Assembly (NCBI GenBank): GCA_016719945.1
Contig: JADJYE010000020.1
Coordinates: 45,311 to 109,310 of the forward strand
From: Polyangiaceae bacterium
Lineage (GTDB): Bacteria > Myxococcota_A > Polyangia > Polyangiales > Polyangiaceae
Direction of reading: 5' to 3'
DNA length: 64,000 nucleotides
Shown here: in pieces, positions 1 to 7,193 of the stretch
Numbering within the stretch: the first letter of the stretch is position 1
Layout of the letters: the number at the start of each line of letters is the position of its first letter
Notes under the pieces: model-generated
The model's database searches: none
What the model was told of the DNA's origin: nothing
Seen by the model: only the letters and a program-made list of their open reading frames with translations
Made by a program: the position numbers and the translations under genes

Positions 1-49
1 CAGCCGCCGGGCGCGTCAGCCCGCCGAGCCACGCGCCGTCCTACCGCTC

Positions 50-867
50 ATGACCCGAATCGAGCCCGCACGACCCGACGATCACCCCTCGTTCGCCGCG
101 CTCTTCCCCGAGCTGGAGACGGGTGAAGCGGTCCCGGACGCGGCCCGCTTCGCGCGGGAGATCGCGCCCACAGCGCTCTTCGCGCGAGACGAGCGCATGG
201 AGGCGCTCGGCTATGTGTTCTTCCAGATCTACGGCCGGGACGCCTATGTCCGCCACCTGGTGACGGCGCCGCGCGCGGCGGGGGCGTCGGGCGCGCCCTG
301 ATGGCGGCGGTCGCGCAGCGGGCCCGCGCGCAAGGAGCCAGCGCGTGGCGGCTGAACGTGAAGGTGACGAACGAGACGGCGATCCGCTTCTACCAGGGCC
401 TCGGCCTCCGTCGAGCGTTCGAGACGTGGGTGCTGAGGCTCCGGTGGCGCGCGCTCGAGGCCGCCGAGAGCGCGATCTCGGCGTGGGCGCCCACGCCCGA
501 GCAGCTCCCCCTGCTCGAGCGGGCGTTCGACCTCCCCGCGGGCCTCGTCACGAAGAGCGAGGGGAAGGTCCTCGCCGCCGCCTGGGACGGTGACGAGCCC
601 AGCGCGTTCGGCAGCTTCGACCCGACGTTTCCTGGCGTTTACCCGCTCCGCGCGACGCGCCCCGACGCCGCCCTGGCGGTGCTCCGCACCTTCTCGTCGC
701 GAGCGCAGCCGCTCGACGACGTCGACAGGCCTTGGCGCTCGGTCGGGGTACAGGTCGTCGTCGAGGACGCGGAGCCGACGGCGCGCGCGCTGCTCGAGCT
801 CGGCGCCGACGAGGTCTTCCGCATCGCCCACCTGCGCGGCGACCTCCCAACGCGGGTCGAACAATGA
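50..867 (+). pseudogene. GNAT-family acetyltransferase, interrupted by one frameshift
   Basis: Two consecutive reading frames together make one GNAT (acetyl-CoA dependent N-acyltransferase) protein of about 272 residues. The first (50-301) ends in VRHLVTAPR. The second carries on with ALMAAVAQRA, NETAIRFYQGLGL and a C-terminal part that looks like a second, divergent GNAT half. Reading the bases just before position 301 in the downstream frame gives RGGGVGRALM, the acetyl-CoA pyrophosphate loop, so one base is missing at about 268-281 in a G/C run. The gene is probably intact in the organism. Substrate unknown. It lies next to the methyltransferase gene but shares no obvious function with it. 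Confidence 0.75.
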
Positions 868-913
868 CCTAGCTGGCGCGCCGGGCGCGAGACCGAGCCG
901 AGCGCCCGGTGAT

Positions 914-1774
914 ATGACCGCTCACGTCATGTCGCCCTCCGACGCGCTCGAGCTCCCTTTCCTGTGTACGCCGCAGCCGCGCCAGCTGCCCGATCCCTCC
1001 GCGGCGGCGCCGTGCGATCGTAGGTCCGCGAGCGTGACGAGCCCGAGAGCACACACAGAGCCGGCCGGCCGCATCGACCCTGCGTCGATCCGCTCCTATC
1101 GCGTGGAGCGCACGGACGCGGTCGCCCTGCTCGAGCGGCTTCCGAGCGCGAGCGTCGATCTGATCGTGACCGACCCGGCGTACGAGTCGCTCGAGAAGCA
1201 CCGCGCCATCGGCACCACCACCCGCCTCAAACACTCCAAGGCGTCGAGCAACGACTGGTTCACTATCTTCCCGAACGCCCGCTTCGGGGAGCTGTTCGAG
1301 CAAGCCGCGCGCGTGCTGAAGCGGCACGCGCACCTCTACTTGTTCTGCGACGCCGAGACGATGTTCGTGGCGAAGCCCATCGCGGAGGCGGCCGGCTTCA
1401 AGTTCTGGAAGCCCATCGTCTGGGACAAGGTCCGGATTGGGATGGGCTACCACTATCGTGCCCGCTACGAGTTCATCTTGTTCTTCGAGAAGGGCAAGCG
1501 GAAGCTCAAAGACCTGAGCGTCCCCGACATCCTCGAGGCGCCGCGCATCCGCGGGGGGTACCCCAGCGAGAAGCCTTCGAGCCTGTCGGAGACCCTCATT
1601 CGTCAGTCGAGCGAGCCGAGCGAGCTGGTGGTCGACCCGTTCTGCGGCTCGGGCTCGGTGGGCGTCGCGGCGCTCTCGCGCGGGCGTCGGTTCCTCGGCG
1701 GCGACCTGTGTGAAGAGGCCGTGGAGACAACGCTCGAGCGCCTCGCCCAGACGACCCAGCGCGAGGGGACGTGA
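914..1774 (+). CDS. site-specific DNA methyltransferase (amino-group, DPAY type)
   Basis: A 286-residue AdoMet-dependent DNA methyltransferase. The catalytic motif IV is DPAY at residues 87-90, a variant of DPPY/NPPY, and the AdoMet-binding motif I is DPFCGSG near residue 241. The catalytic-before-binding order is that of beta-class N6-adenine/N4-cytosine enzymes. A longer open frame extends upstream to 590 but overlaps the acetyltransferase, so I start at ATG 914 (ATG 929 is an alternative). The stop overlaps the GTG of the following nuclease by 4 nt, so the two are translationally coupled. Role inferred: the modification half of a restriction-modification pair. Target sequence unknown. Confidence 0.88.
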   Translation: MTAHVMSPSDALELPFLCTPQPRQLPDPSAAAPCDRRSASVTSPRAHTEPAGRIDPASIRSYRVERTDAVALLERLPSASVDLIVTDPAYESLEKHRAIGTTTRLKHSKASSNDWFTIFPNARFGELFEQAARVLKRHAHLYLFCDAETMFVAKPIAEAAGFKFWKPIVWDKVRIGMGYHYRARYEFILFFEKGKRKLKDLSVPDILEAPRIRGGYPSEKPSSLSETLIRQSSEPSELVVDPFCGSGSVGVAALSRGRRFLGGDLCEEAVETTLERLAQTTQREGT

Positions 1775-2286
1775 CAGGGCACGAGTACAAGCTCAAGGTC
1801 GCGCGCTACATCGCGGCGGTCTATGGCCCGCGGGGGATCGACCTCTACGACGAGGTCACCGTCGGCACGACGATCATCGGCAAGCCGCGCCGCATCGATC
1901 TGCTCGTGCTCGAACGCGAGCACCCCGCCGAGCGGCCGCGGCGAGCGCTGGCCGTGGAGTGCAAATACCAAGACACCGCGGGCACCGTCGACGAGAAGAT
2001 CCCCTACGCTCTGCGCGACCTGGAGAGTTTGCGAATGCCGGCGACGATCGTCTACGCCGGCTCTGGCTTCTCGGACGGGGTGCTCCACCTGCTGAAGGCT
2101 TCCCCGCTGGCGGCGTTCTGCTTGCCGGACGGCACGCTCAAGCCCATCGCTCGGACGCGAACGAGCGACGCGATCCACGCGGGGACATGGCAGCTCGATC
2201 ACGTCCTCGCGCAGACGTTCTCGTGGTGGGACGTGATCTTGGGGGACAGACGCCCCCTCGAGCTGACGCCTAGAAGCGACGAGTGA
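1771..2286 (+). CDS. PD-(D/E)XK nuclease, candidate restriction endonuclease
   Basis: A 171-residue protein starting at GTG 1771 inside the stop region of the methyltransferase gene. It carries a compact PD-(D/E)XK active site: Asp43 in RRIDLLV, then Glu63 and Lys65 in AVECKYQ, the spacing expected for this metal-dependent nuclease fold. The N-terminus (HEYKLKVARYIAAVYG) is helical and there is no membrane segment. The 4-nt overlap with a DNA methyltransferase gene makes a type II restriction endonuclease the best guess. Other PD-(D/E)XK roles, such as repair or Mrr-like restriction of modified DNA, are possible. The 3' end runs 17 nt into the convergent TPR gene. Confidence 0.75.
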   Translation: MTGHEYKLKVARYIAAVYGPRGIDLYDEVTVGTTIIGKPRRIDLLVLEREHPAERPRRALAVECKYQDTAGTVDEKIPYALRDLESLRMPATIVYAGSGFSDGVLHLLKASPLAAFCLPDGTLKPIARTRTSDAIHAGTWQLDHVLAQTFSWWDVILGDRRPLELTPRSDE

Positions 2287-3259
2287 GCCCGACCCAGGCA
2301 GGGCCGACGCTGACCTCGACGCCGCTCGTGGCCGGCGCAGGCAAGGCGAAGCCAGCGATCACGAGGCCGATCCCCAGGCTCGCTGCTGCGCCGCCCGAGA
2401 CCCAGGTGATGATGCTCCAGGTCTGCTTGTTCCGGCCGCCGTCGATCTGGTCCTCGCTGCCGGGCGGACACGTCCGCTCGGGGCCACAGGCCGTCTCCAG
2501 GTCGGCGTAGTCGCTCTTCGCGGACAGGTAGAGCCCGGTGCCAGCGCCGACGAGGCCGAGGCCCACGGCGCCGATGACGCCGCCCGCGATCCAATACCCG
2601 GTTCGCCCTCCCGATGGCGGGGGTGGCGGGGGTGGCGGGGGCGGTGGCGGCGGTGGGGGTGGCGGCGGCGAGAGATCGATCTCGACCGCGGCGCTCTGCC
2701 CCGCGCTGAGCTCGACCTCGCGGGTCGCCTTGACGACCGCTCCGTCCAAGACCTCGACCTTCACCCTGCCGACAGGCACGGCGCGCTCTTCGCCGAGTGG
2801 CAGCGAGAGCGCCCCGACACGAGCGGTGAGCGCGGCGCCGCTGGAGCCGAGCACGGTGACCCGCACGAGCGCGACCTTCGAGCGCAGCTCGGCGCGCAGC
2901 GTGCGGATGCGCTCGAGCGTCGAAGCGTATCGCGCGTTGGACTTGGCCTCCTCTTCGGCGATCGCGAGCGCCTCGTACGCGCGCTCGAGCTGACCGGTCT
3001 CGACCAGCGCGCGGGCGAGCATCATGTGCGCATTGGGGCTGCGCACGACGTCGTACGAGCCTTGGAAGGCGAGCACGGCCTCGTCGAACCTCTTCTGCTC
3101 GAACGCGGCGGCGCCCTTCTCATAGAAGCTCTGCGCCTCTTTCTTCTGCGCAGCCGTCGCCTCGTCCACGGAGGCGCCGGGGGCCGCGCCCGCGGCGCTC
3201 GCGTAGAGCGCGAAGGCCGCGGTGAGAAGCGCGAGGGTCGACCGGAGTCTGCGGGGCAT
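2270..3259 (-). CDS. TPR envelope protein with poly-Pro linker and two TM segments
   Basis: A 329-residue exported protein. Residues 1-25 form a signal peptide (LALLTAAFALYASAAGA). Residues 40-125 look like TPR helices (FYEKGAAAFEQKRFDEAVLAF, MMLARALVETGQLERAYEAL). A PEGA-like beta region follows (LPLGEERAVPVGRVKVEVLDG), then a run of about 18 prolines. Two hydrophobic segments flank a loop with a Cys pair (ETACGPERTCPPGS), and the end is GLTRRF. The proline run is a GC-only low-complexity tract at about 2620-2670. The layout matches the protein at 49713-50678, so the two are likely paralogues. Function unknown; a cell-envelope scaffold is likely. Confidence 0.75.
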   Translation of the reverse strand: MPRRLRSTLALLTAAFALYASAAGAAPGASVDEATAAQKKEAQSFYEKGAAAFEQKRFDEAVLAFQGSYDVVRSPNAHMMLARALVETGQLERAYEALAIAEEEAKSNARYASTLERIRTLRAELRSKVALVRVTVLGSSGAALTARVGALSLPLGEERAVPVGRVKVEVLDGAVVKATREVELSAGQSAAVEIDLSPPPPPPPPPPPPPPPPPPSGGRTGYWIAGGVIGAVGLGLVGAGTGLYLSAKSDYADLETACGPERTCPPGSEDQIDGGRNKQTWSIITWVSGGAAASLGIGLVIAGFALPAPATSGVEVSVGPAWVGLTRRF

Positions 3260-3375
3260 CGTCGTCGCGTGAGCTTATCGCCCGCGGAGGGGCCGAGGAC
3301 AAGTGCGCGCTCGCCAGCGGCCCGCGGAGAATCGGCTACCGCGACCGATCTGCAGGGTGTACGCTACTCGCGAGC

Positions 3376-4389
3376 ATGGCGAAGTCGGGCTCGAGCACCC
3401 CGAGTGGCGCGAGCGCCTTCGACGGCGAAGAGCCGACGGAGGTGATGCCCGCTCGAACCAAGTCGGCCGCGCCCCCGCCCGAGCCGGAGAACAAGGACAA
3501 GCAATACGTCGCGCCTTGTGAGATCCCGGCGGCGCGGGTCCCGTTGAAGGACCAAGAGGGCGCGAAGATCGTCATCAACGTCCCCGAGAAGCGGGGCGAC
3601 AACGTCGCGGGCGAGCGAGCGCGCAGACGCGCTCCGACCGTGAAGCTCTCGCGAGCCGAGGTCGACCTCGCGAAGATGAAGACTCGCGGCATCGAGCCGA
3701 CGCTGCCCGATCAGCCAGCCTTTCAGATCGACGTCACGCTGGACGATCTCGAGGACGGCGACACGGCGAAGCGGGCGAACGGCTACATCGAGCCGGCGAA
3801 GCCCATCGCAGAAGCACCACGCGTGGCTCCGGCATCGAGCCGCCCGCCGCCTTCCAGCGGCGTGGCTGCGCGCGCTGCGGGGGCGCGTGGTGACGGGGCT
3901 GCCGTTGGCAGCTTTGGGGCTCGCGCGCTCGAGCCGCCGCCCACGTCGATGCCCGTCGGCTCATCACCGAAGACCGAGCGGTCACGCGCGCCGTGGATCT
4001 TCCTCGGGGTGCTCTTGATCGGCGGCGGCGTCGCCGGGGCGATCTTCGTCACGCAGAAGGGCTCGTCTTCCAGCGAGCAACAAGCCGCCAGCCCTCCGCC
4101 CCCGACCCCTTCCGTGACCGCGACCGCCGCCAGCACCGCGATCGGCACCGGGGCGGCCGCCACCAGCCAGGGCTCGACCGCGAGCGCCGACGCGATGAGC
4201 GCCACGGCCGCGCCGACCGACGCCACGACGGCGGCGCCGTCGGCCACTCAGCCGCTCGCGGGTGTTCCGCGGACCGGGCTGCGTCCCACGAGCACGTTCG
4301 CCCGGCCGCCCGTCACCGCGACGGTGCCGCGCGCGACCGCGAAGCCTCCGCCCCCGAAGTCCGGCGGCGACATCCCTTCCGGGATCTAG
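3376..4389 (+). CDS. hypothetical single-pass membrane protein, Pro/Ala/Thr-rich
   Basis: A 337-residue protein of unknown function. The N-terminal 200 residues are hydrophilic and low in structure, with segments IVINVPEKRGDNVAGERARRR and FQIDVTLDDLEDGDTA. One transmembrane helix (WIFLGVLLIGGGVAGAIFV) lies at about residues 207-226. The C-terminal 110 residues are almost entirely Ala, Thr, Ser and Pro, typical of a periplasmic spacer. There is no signal peptide, so a cytoplasmic N-terminus and periplasmic tail are expected. The start codon follows a gap with no clear Shine-Dalgarno sequence. The gene is convergent with the sigma-like gene, with repeat copy A between them. Confidence 0.65.
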   Translation: MAKSGSSTPSGASAFDGEEPTEVMPARTKSAAPPPEPENKDKQYVAPCEIPAARVPLKDQEGAKIVINVPEKRGDNVAGERARRRAPTVKLSRAEVDLAKMKTRGIEPTLPDQPAFQIDVTLDDLEDGDTAKRANGYIEPAKPIAEAPRVAPASSRPPPSSGVAARAAGARGDGAAVGSFGARALEPPPTSMPVGSSPKTERSRAPWIFLGVLLIGGGVAGAIFVTQKGSSSSEQQAASPPPPTPSVTATAASTAIGTGAAATSQGSTASADAMSATAAPTDATTAAPSATQPLAGVPRTGLRPTSTFARPPVTATVPRATAKPPPPKSGGDIPSGI

Positions 4390-4407
4390 CGATTCGCGGC
4401 TGCCGAG

Positions 4408-4500
4408 GGCGCGCCGGAGAAAACCCGGCGCCGGAGGTCACGCGCGCTCGGGCGCGTGAGCTCCGAAGGGCCCCGCGCCAGCGGGCGCGCCGGAGAAAAT
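4408..4500. repeat. intergenic structured repeat, copy A
   Basis: This copy lies between two convergent genes. Its main stem pairs GGAGGTCACGCGC (4433-4445) with GCGCGTGAGCTCC (4452-4464) around a 6-nt loop, 12 of 13 pairs matched. The linker GAAGGG follows, then a GC-rich second part CCCCGCGC...GCGGGCGCGCC. The 17-mer GGGCGCGCCGGAGAAAA flanks it on both sides (4408-4424 and 4483-4499). It is recognisably the same element as 19109-19176 and 20163-20233, with stem bases that differ but mostly still pair. A bidirectional terminator role is plausible from its position. Confidence 0.75.
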
Positions 4501-5243
4501 CAACCCATGCCGTCGAACTCGGCGGCGTCCTCGAGCACGAGCGGTCGCGCTCGCGGCGCGGGCGCAGGGGTCTCGATCTCGTCCTCGTCGTCCGCCGAGG
4601 CCTCGACCTCTTCGTCCTCGTCCTCGTCGTCGACGACCTGGATGACAGGGAGGCGGCGCTTGCCGACCGGGCCCTCGTCGACGTAGTCACGCAGCGCCTC
4701 CATGTCCCGCAGGGCCTGGAGCTTGGCGAGCGCCTTCACCTCGACCTGGCGGATGCGCTCACGGGTGAGGTTCATGATGGCGCCGACGTCCTCGAGCGTG
4801 GTGCCCCCTCGGTCTGCGACGTCGAGCGCGCAGCTCTCGTTCATGTCCCACACCTCGAGGTCCGGGAAGTTGAGCTTGATGGCGCCGGTGCGCGCGGACA
4901 CGTCGAGGAACAGGTGGTGCTTGCAGGACACATACGGGCAAGGTCGCGCGCCTTCGAGGCACTCCTCACGGGTGCGCGGCTTGAAGTAGTCGGTCTCGGG
5001 ATAGAGCATCCGACCGATCTCGAGCTCGCGCTTGGTCATGCGCTTCACGCTGATCGTCCGGGCACGCACCTCCCGCTTACGGCGCGAACGGCGCTGCTCC
5101 CGCGTGATGGCGGAGTCGGAGGTGGGTCGCGCAGCGCGGGCCAGAGATCCTTCGACGATGGGCTCGATCCCCTCGGCGCTGTCGCCGTGCTCGTGGCCGC
5201 CGTGCGGCAATTCGTGGGAATCGAACTCGTTCTCGTTGTTCAT
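4500..5243 (-). CDS. sigma-70 region 4-like DNA-binding protein
   Basis: A 247-residue cytoplasmic protein. Its centre (GGTTLEDVGAIMNLTRERIRQVEVKALAKL, about residues 143-172) is a classic sigma region 4.2 helix-turn-helix, but no region 2 is present, so it is not a complete sigma factor. An upstream part has CPYVSCKHHL, a Cys/Cys/His/His cluster that could bind metal. The C-terminus is very acidic (DDEDEDEEVEASADDEDEIE). The start is set at ATG 5243 because GGAGG sits 6 nt before it; the in-frame ATG at 5261 lacks such a site. Two hairpins lie upstream. Likely a transcriptional regulator; targets unknown. Confidence 0.75.
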   Translation of the reverse strand: MNNENEFDSHELPHGGHEHGDSAEGIEPIVEGSLARAARPTSDSAITREQRRSRRKREVRARTISVKRMTKRELEIGRMLYPETDYFKPRTREECLEGARPCPYVSCKHHLFLDVSARTGAIKLNFPDLEVWDMNESCALDVADRGGTTLEDVGAIMNLTRERIRQVEVKALAKLQALRDMEALRDYVDEGPVGKRRLPVIQVVDDEDEDEEVEASADDEDEIETPAPAPRARPLVLEDAAEFDGMG

Positions 5244-5338
5244 GCGCTGCCTCCGGGACATGCGAGTGGACGATGTGGCGCATGGGGGCGCGGCGCAGCC
5301 GAAGCCCGTCGGCGGCTAGTGCCCACACGTTGACCGTT

Positions 5339-5379
5339 CGCCGCGAGAAAACGCGGCGTTGGGCGCCCTCTGTGGGCGC
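5339..5379. promoter_or_regulatory. two tandem dyads upstream of the sigma-like gene
   Basis: CGCCGCG-AGAAAA-CGCGGCG (5339-5358) and GCGCCC-TCTGT-GGGCGC (5363-5379) are perfect inverted repeats spaced 4 nt apart. They lie about 95-135 nt before the start of the region-4-like regulator. They could be operators or leader-RNA stems; the sequence does not decide. Confidence 0.4.
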
Positions 5380-5437
5380 GTACTTTTCAATCGTTGCTGC
5401 TGAGGTCCGTGGCGGCCGCAAGCGGTGCGCCCGGGAG

Positions 5438-5477
5438 CTCTCCGCGAGCCTTGCCCGCGAAGAGAGAAGCTTTTTTT
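5438..5477 (+). terminator. possible intrinsic terminator (plus strand)
   Basis: CTCTC-CGCG pairs with CGCG-aa-GAGAG around a 9-nt loop, followed after AAGC by seven T residues. There is no plus-strand gene just upstream, so it may stop antisense transcription, or be fortuitous. Confidence 0.3.
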
Positions 5478-5479
5478 GG

Positions 5480-6001
5480 CTAGGAGCCGGTCGCGCGACG
5501 GGCGAGCCGAGCCTGGGAGGTGAACCGGTTTTCCAGCTGGTTGAGCCGCTCGAGCAGATCTTTTGCCAGCGACTCCGCGGCGCCGATCTCGGTCGAGAGG
5601 ATCCGAACTGAAGGCTCGCTCCGCTGTTTCTTCATCGAATCGCGGAGCGTCTTGAAGATCTTCGAGAGCCTTCGTTCGAGCTCTTCGATGTCACCTCGGA
5701 CGAACAAGAACTCTGCTTGGATTTCCTCGATGGTCAGGTTCTCCGCCATCATTTGTTTGATGGCGAGGACCTGTCGGACGATGGTCACGGGGTACAACCC
5801 CTGGGACCCGGTGTGTTTTCCCTTGCGCCCTACCCGGACGCTGCGAGGCAACAGGCCGAGCTGCACGTACTTCCGAAGCGTGGCCTCGCTGAATTTCTGA
5901 CCGTGCTGCTCAAACAACGTGAGGATGTCCGCTGACGTGAGCCCTCGAGCGTTTTCCTTCTCAATTCGCTCCAGGACGTCGTCGGGTATTCCGCGGCTCA
6001 A
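5480..6001 (-). CDS. MerR-like HTH transcriptional regulator
   Basis: A 173-residue regulator. The N-terminal third is a MerR-type winged helix (SADILTLFEQ, SEATLRKYVQLGLLPRSVR, GLYPVTIVRQVLAIKQMM), followed by a helical, probably coiled-coil region (FLFVRGDIEELERRLSKIFKTL) for dimerisation. No effector-binding domain or Cys metal site is visible, so the signal is unknown. The start is TTG 6001, which has GGAGGAG 5 nt upstream; the in-frame GTG at 6019 overlaps that ribosome site and is less likely. A promoter with a dyad in its spacer lies just upstream, as expected for MerR autoregulation. Confidence 0.8.
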   Translation of the reverse strand: MSRGIPDDVLERIEKENARGLTSADILTLFEQHGQKFSEATLRKYVQLGLLPRSVRVGRKGKHTGSQGLYPVTIVRQVLAIKQMMAENLTIEEIQAEFLFVRGDIEELERRLSKIFKTLRDSMKKQRSEPSVRILSTEIGAAESLAKDLLERLNQLENRFTSQARLARRATGS

Positions 6002-6059
6002 GGTCTCCTCCCCCCTCACGGCGGGAGACAGTGCCGTGCTGTGTCAATCGACGCATCGG

Positions 6060-6089
6060 ACCATATTCCACTGAATGGAATACAGTCAA
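6060..6089 (-). promoter_or_regulatory. promoter and operator dyad of the MerR-like gene
   Basis: Read on the minus strand, TTGACT (6084-6089) and TATGGT (6060-6065) are separated by 18 nt, a good sigma-70-type match. The spacer holds ATTCCA...TGGAAT (dyad core 6066-6080). An operator placed between -35 and -10 boxes is the hallmark of MerR-family control. The expected transcript start near 6053 gives a leader of about 50 nt. Confidence 0.6.
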
Positions 6090-6353
6090 TTTCTCTCAGG
6101 CCTTTTATTGCCAAACGTCGCAAAATTGCGGTAGGAGCCCCCCGACCTGCGCTCGGCCTGGACATTGATTGTCCTAGGGTGAGGGCTGCAGCACGCAAAC
6201 GCAGCGCGTTGCAAAACCTCAAGGGTTGCGGGGATTTGCGCACTAGGCCCCACATGGATACCCGCGCATCGGCGGATGTCCGACATCCCGCCATTTCTGC
6301 TAGAAAACCGGCCTCCGCGCCCTCCAGCGGTAAGCTCTGGCGCGGCGACGAAG
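6090..6353. other. non-coding stretch before the hydrolase gene
   Basis: The whole gap between the MerR-like start (6001) and the hydrolase start (6354) is about 350 nt and more AT-rich than its surroundings. Besides the promoter dyad it holds CGCAA-AA-TTGCG (6119-6130) and GGACA-TTGAT-TGTCC (6160-6174), two short perfect dyads. I see no convincing small gene or plus-strand promoter. Confidence 0.5.
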
Positions 6354-7193
6354 ATGACGGGCATGCGAGAGAGCCGGGACGTGACGGTCCGCGACGTGCG
6401 GATACGAGCGGTGGAGGCAGGGCGCGGAAAGGGCCCGGCCATCCTGCTCATCCACGGGTTCATCGTCACCCACGCCGAGTGGGACGACGTGATCGACGAG
6501 CTCGCGGAGCGCTTCCACGTGATCGCGCCGGATCTCCCGGGCTTCGGCGATAGCTCCAAGCCGAGCCCTTCAAAGTACGCGTACAGCATCGAGGCGTTCG
6601 CGGAGTCGATGGCAGACCTGGTCGCCGCCTTCGGTGTGGGGCGGGTCCACGTCGTCGGTCACTCGATGGGCGGCGCGGTGGCGCTCACGCTCGCCGCTCA
6701 GCACCCGGAGCTCGTGCAGCGGCTCGTCGTCGTCGATCCGCTGTCGTACGCGGTCCCCATGAGCTTCCGCGCGAAGCTGCCGTTTTATCCCGTGATCGGG
6801 CCGTTCATCTTCAAGCAGCTGTACGGGCGGACGATGTTCCGCTCGTACTTCCGGGACGAGGTGTTCCCGCGCGGCGCGCCGATCAATCTCCCGCGGATCG
6901 ACAGCTTCTACGACAAGTTCAACTCGCCGGCGGCGAGAGAGAGCGCCTACGCCACGCTGCGCGCCGTGCTCGATACGCGAACCCTGGTCGCCCGCCTCGG
7001 CCGCGTGCGCGCGCCGACGCTCGTCGTCTGGGGACGAGACGACAAGCTGTTCCCGTGCGCCAACGCGTCGCGGCTCGCGCGCGAGCTGACGGACGCGCGC
7101 CTCGAGGTGATGGAATGCGGCCACTCGCCGGCCGAGGAGCGCCCCGAGCAGTTCCTGTCGATCGTCACCGAGTTCCTCGAAGGCCGGCGGTGA
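6354..7193 (+). CDS. alpha/beta hydrolase
   Basis: A roughly 279-residue serine hydrolase of the alpha/beta fold. Visible elements are the oxyanion HG motif (LLIHGFIVTHAEW), the nucleophile elbow GHSMGG, a candidate acid in VVWGRDDKLFP, and the catalytic His in CGHSPAEERPEQF near the C-terminus. The length fits the family. There is no signal peptide, so it is cytoplasmic. The start is ATG 6354 (ATG 6363 possible); the open frame back to 6276 adds an unconserved Pro-rich stretch. The stop overlaps the next gene by 4 nt. A role in handling an imported ester or amide substrate is inference from this coupling. Confidence 0.85.
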   Translation: MTGMRESRDVTVRDVRIRAVEAGRGKGPAILLIHGFIVTHAEWDDVIDELAERFHVIAPDLPGFGDSSKPSPSKYAYSIEAFAESMADLVAAFGVGRVHVVGHSMGGAVALTLAAQHPELVQRLVVVDPLSYAVPMSFRAKLPFYPVIGPFIFKQLYGRTMFRSYFRDEVFPRGAPINLPRIDSFYDKFNSPAARESAYATLRAVLDTRTLVARLGRVRAPTLVVWGRDDKLFPCANASRLARELTDARLEVMECGHSPAEERPEQFLSIVTEFLEGRR

